Of a stretch of DNA of 44,721 bases, positions 41,938-44,721 are shown one piece after another. Position numbers and translations under genes: made by a program. Under the pieces are notes generated by a model. It saw nothing but the letters and a program-made list of their open reading frames with translations. It did no database searches and had not been told where the DNA came from. Source of the DNA: JAWXUE01 sp044432925 (GTDB taxonomy: Bacteria; Bacillota_I; Bacilli_A; Acholeplasmatales; Anaeroplasmataceae); assembly GCA_044432925.1 (NCBI GenBank), contig JAWXUE010000009.1, positions 1 through 44,721 on the forward strand, written 5' to 3'. Position 1 is the stretch's first letter, and every line of letters starts with the position of its first letter.

Positions 41938-43967
41938 AATAAATCACCCCCTACTAAATTACTAGATGCTGATGTTTTAAACATTTTTTTATGATGGTTT
42001 AATCCTATAATTAAACCTATTAAAGAGATTAAAATAAATGTTATAAAGAAATTTTTAAAATAAAATAACTCAGCAACACCCTCAAGTGTATCGTACTTCA
42101 TTCCAAAAGGAGTTATTGCTATTAAGAAGAAGAATAAAATACTAAGTCCATAAGATAAGTAAACATAAAGTAACATTTTAAATACTAATACAAAACGAAT
42201 ATCTCTTTTATCTAAGCCAATTATTCGCATTATTGTATAGTCTTTAACTGTTGATTTTAATATCATATTAGCTATAGCACCTACTACTATTATAATAAAT
42301 AAAGTCATAAAAGTTATTAAGATAATAAATCCTGTTTCCATAATCTCCTCAACAACAATTAATAAAGAATAATCATCTTCTATATCATTATGATTAATTA
42401 CTACAACACCTTCTTTAGTTAACTTGTTATAAGCTTTTATTAAATCACTTTCATCATCAAATATATAACTTTTTCTATATATATTATCTTCTAAATATTC
42501 TTCTATAAAATCATAACTATAACCAAAATAATTGTCATATTCAACATTAGCATTTTCTAAAGAAATTACCTTACCACCTATTGTTAATAAAGTATCATCT
42601 ATACTACTTCCGTAAGGTAGTGTTATGTCTGATGATGATTTTACAGTCACTTGTTTAGTATCTAAATAAAATAATTCAACATCTTTATAATACTCAGTAC
42701 TTTCTTTTAATAATACTTTATTATCATTAAAATATATTGTTGTGAAATCATAAGAAGTTGTTTCATTAAATCCTACTACTTTATAAGTAACACCCTCAAC
42801 AGTAACTTCTATTAAGTATCCTTCTTCTAAAGCATTCTGCATTGATTCAATATTATAAGTTGTTACATCAAGTACTACTTCATTATCATTTTGTGGTAAT
42901 ACACCATTAGTAACTACAGGGTTAAAACCAACCATTAAATTAGCAGTAGTAAAACCATTGCTATTAAAAGAAATACTTGCTTCATAATCTGTATCAAGTA
43001 TATAATCATTTTCTACTACAACAGCATCAAAATCATATGTTTCATTTGAATAAACAATTAATCTATTATCTATATCGTTTCTATAAATAGGGAAGTAGTT
43101 GTTATCATTAAATACATCAGACTCCATAGAAGCAACAGTACCTCCTACGCAAAAAGTAGCTATCATAAAAATTATAAATAAAAAGATAGTTCTTTTAGGA
43201 GCACTAAAAATAGATTTAAAAGCTATATATAAATTAGTAGTCATTTTTATATGTTTAGTAGAAAGTGAAGTACTTTCTATTTGTTTTACTTCTTCTTTAA
43301 CTACATCACTTGCTACTTTACCATCTTTAATAGTAACTATTCTTGTAGATACTTCTTCTACTAAAGATAATTCATGAGTAACAAATAATACTAATTTTTC
43401 TTTTGATATTTCTTTTAATAAAGAAACTATACTTTTACTATTTTCAGAATCTAAATTACCTGTAGGTTCATCACAAGCAAGAATTTGACAATCACTTGCT
43501 AGGGCGCGGGCAATAACAACTCTTTGTTTTTCTCCACCTGATAATTTAGTAGTTCTATGTTTTAATCTATGTGCTAATCCTACTTTAGTCAAAATATCTT
43601 TTGCTTGTACTTTAGCATCTTTAAGAGCAACACCTTTAAATAATAATTCAATAACAACATTATCAAGTACTGTATATGAATCTATTAATTGATAATTTTG
43701 AAAGATAAAAGCAACATTATTTCTTCTATAATTTTCAAAGTCTTCTTGTTTAAAACTAGAAGTTTCTTGATTAAATAAAATAAGTTCTCCTTCTTCATAA
43801 CTATCCATACCTGATACAACGTTTAATAAAGTAGTTTTACCACTTCCTGATGGTCCTACTATAGATACAAATTCTCCTTTATTAAAAGTTATATTAATAT
43901 TAGATAAACCTATAGCAGGTGTCCCACCTGTATTATAAATTTTAGTCAAATCTCTAAGTTCTATCAT
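41934..43967 (-). CDS. ABC ATPase-permease fusion, pair 2 first half
   Basis: A 677-residue fusion with Walker A GPSGSGKTT (38-46), signature LSGGEKQR, Walker B CDEPTGNLD and H-loop VTHE. A first span near residue 260, an extracellular domain and three C-terminal spans (KDYTIMRIIGLDKRDI motif) follow. It is the paralogue of the gap-split gene at 37019-39315. The start at 43967 follows GAGGTGAG. The palindrome just upstream covers its -10 region. Confidence 0.88.
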   Translation of the reverse strand: MIELRDLTKIYNTGGTPAIGLSNINITFNKGEFVSIVGPSGSGKTTLLNVVSGMDSYEEGELILFNQETSSFKQEDFENYRRNNVAFIFQNYQLIDSYTVLDNVVIELLFKGVALKDAKVQAKDILTKVGLAHRLKHRTTKLSGGEKQRVVIARALASDCQILACDEPTGNLDSENSKSIVSLLKEISKEKLVLFVTHELSLVEEVSTRIVTIKDGKVASDVVKEEVKQIESTSLSTKHIKMTTNLYIAFKSIFSAPKRTIFLFIIFMIATFCVGGTVASMESDVFNDNNYFPIYRNDIDNRLIVYSNETYDFDAVVVENDYILDTDYEASISFNSNGFTTANLMVGFNPVVTNGVLPQNDNEVVLDVTTYNIESMQNALEEGYLIEVTVEGVTYKVVGFNETTSYDFTTIYFNDNKVLLKESTEYYKDVELFYLDTKQVTVKSSSDITLPYGSSIDDTLLTIGGKVISLENANVEYDNYFGYSYDFIEEYLEDNIYRKSYIFDDESDLIKAYNKLTKEGVVVINHNDIEDDYSLLIVVEEIMETGFIILITFMTLFIIIVVGAIANMILKSTVKDYTIMRIIGLDKRDIRFVLVFKMLLYVYLSYGLSILFFFLIAITPFGMKYDTLEGVAELFYFKNFFITFILISLIGLIIGLNHHKKMFKTSASSNLVGGDLL

Positions 43968-43979
43968 AAACTCACCTCA

Positions 43980-43994
43980 ATGTTATTATAACAT
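43980..43994 (-). promoter_or_regulatory. 15-bp palindrome over the -10 box of ABC pair 2
   Basis: ATGTTAT-T-ATAACAT is a perfect dyad that includes the minus-strand TATAAT about 20 bases before the ABC gene. No good -35 box accompanies it, so the promoter may be regulated at this site. Confidence 0.45.
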
Positions 43995-44015
43995 AATATG
44001 ACAAAAAGAAGAATA

Positions 44016-44384
44016 CTATAAGTTCTCTTCTTTGTCAAATAATTTTATTGCTCTTTTAGCCCAAGATCTTGCTTGAGTATTAATTTCTTGTATTACATTT
44101 AAATCTTGTTTTGTATTTTTTATTTTAACAATATAATGTTCTTTATATTTAGCTAAATTAAATTTATTTAGATTATTTAATACATATTCTTTATTAGGTG
44201 TTTCTAATAATAAAATTAATATATCTCTTGGTTCTTCTTCAATTATAACTTTAAATTTAAAAATGTTATTATTAATATTTAAATTAATATCTTTTAATAC
44301 TTCATTAATTTTTTCTCTTTCTAATATATCTTCAAATTCTAAATCAAATTTTTTAATAAGTTCATTGTTACTAAGTACGCTCAT
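44016..44384 (-). CDS. Unknown protein, 122 aa
   Basis: A small soluble protein with mixed alpha/beta character (FKVIIEEEPRDILILLLETP) and a helical end (INTQARSWAKRAIKLFDKEE). No family is recognised. Start fixed by an AGGAGG site, and a good promoter lies about 25 bases upstream. No terminator separates it from the ABC operon, so it may be its leader gene. Confidence 0.65.
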   Translation of the reverse strand: MSVLSNNELIKKFDLEFEDILEREKINEVLKDINLNINNNIFKFKVIIEEEPRDILILLLETPNKEYVLNNLNKFNLAKYKEHYIVKIKNTKQDLNVIQEINTQARSWAKRAIKLFDKEENL

Positions 44385-44406
44385 ACAATACCTCCTGTAT
44401 AAACTT

Positions 44407-44435
44407 ATTTTACATTAAAGTTTATTTAATAACAA
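44407..44435 (-). promoter_or_regulatory. Promoter of the 44016-44384 gene
   Basis: TTGTTA (44435-44430) and TAAAAT (44412-44407, preceded by TG) are 17 bp apart. Confidence 0.75.
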
Positions 44436-44531
44436 GTGTATTATTTATTAAAAAATATTGATGCAATTTATAAAATACAATCTTTTTATCATTATTGAAG
44501 TAATAATTTAAGTGAGGTTATATTAATTCTA

Positions 44532-44560
44532 TTGTAATAAAAATTCGTACATGTTATAAT
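44532..44560 (+). promoter_or_regulatory. Strong plus-strand promoter
   Basis: TTGTAA (44532-44537) and a perfect TATAAT (44555-44560) are 17 bp apart. The start site is expected near 44567. It faces away from all genes in the window. Confidence 0.85.
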
Positions 44561-44566
44561 ATCAAT

Positions 44567-44721
44567 GTATTAAATCGTTATGTTAAATAGCGATAAACGA
44601 TGAAACAATTTCTTGGAACCGAACTTGAAGTTGTCGAGTTTTATGCTCTTAGAGCCTGGGTTTGGTGTGTACCGCAATCGGAATGGATTTATTTAATCCT
44701 ATAAAACACCACTAAACGCCA
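44567..44721 (+). ncRNA. Unidentified structured RNA or riboswitch-like leader (partial)
   Basis: From the predicted start the transcript folds repeatedly: TCGTTAT/ATAGCGA at the 5' end, AACT/AGTT, GCTC-TTA-GAGC, CCG-CAAT-CGG and GGATT/AATCC, the last two enclosed by TGGTGT/ACACCA. Base composition is clearly richer in G and C than the surroundings, a hallmark of functional RNA in AT-rich genomes. No start codon with a ribosome site is seen. It does not show the conserved sequences of tmRNA, RNase P, SRP RNA or common riboswitches that I know; 6S RNA is not excluded. It runs off the window. Confidence 0.55.

Noticed and set aside
44567..44721. Known RNA (tmRNA, SRP RNA, RNase P, T-box)
   Set aside because: None of the conserved sequences of these families (such as the SRP GGAAGCAGCC-type loop, the RNase P GAGGAAAGTCC box or the T-box GGTGGAACCGCG) is present, so I left it unidentified.

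Overview
The window is a very AT-rich stretch of bacterial DNA. It uses the standard code: tryptophan is TGG and no long gene is interrupted by TGA. It has Gram-positive style AGGAGG ribosome binding sites, lipoprotein signal peptides and clean sigma-A-like promoters. This fits an uncultured low-GC Bacillota, perhaps a gut Erysipelotrichia, RF39 or Acholeplasma-like lineage; the lineage is an inference. Nearly every gene lies on the minus strand. A run of 100 N at 38226-38325 shows that it is an assembled scaffold.

Region 1 (3-2210): the tail of a plus-strand gene meets a bidirectional terminator. Two tandemly duplicated two-gene cassettes of unknown function follow. Region 2 (2474-14113) is a phosphorothioate (Dnd) defence island. 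A dndB-dndC-dndD-dndE-dndA modification operon ends with a GIY-YIG-like nuclease gene. Upstream sits a tightly coupled four-gene operon: a PLD/DEAD helicase, a hidden 57-residue protein, a second SMC-like ATPase and a 178-residue protein. This operon is probably the restriction half. A 36-bp near-perfect palindrome at the dndB promoter separates the halves and can also act as a terminator.

Region 3 (14142-15870) holds small accessory genes (AP2/zinc-repeat protein, YolD-like protein, unknowns). Region 4 (about 16209-28246) looks like a rolling-circle element with filamentous-phage (inovirus) architecture. Read in transcription order it has a small basic protein, an acidic-tailed putative ssDNA-binding protein, a large lipoprotein with a C-terminal membrane anchor (pIII-like), a second large anchored exported protein, a 52-residue membrane peptide, a Zot/pI-like membrane ATPase, a 122-bp palindromic origin with a pT181-like hairpin, a Rep_trans initiator, a UvrD/PcrA-type helicase and a PD-(D/E)XK nuclease. 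The helicase and nuclease are not standard inovirus genes.

Region 5 (28393-44721) looks chromosomal. It contains a membrane-bound MerR regulator with a lipoprotein hydrolase, a C-terminally truncated FtsW/RodA gene next to four helically phased repeats, a DUF3990/HTH toxin-antitoxin-like pair, a hydrolase, a pentapeptide-repeat protein, and two paralogous pairs of fused ABC ATPase-permeases. The N gap is an assembly artefact inside one of these, flanked by a 121-bp identical overlap. The right edge carries a strong plus-strand promoter driving an unidentified structured RNA.
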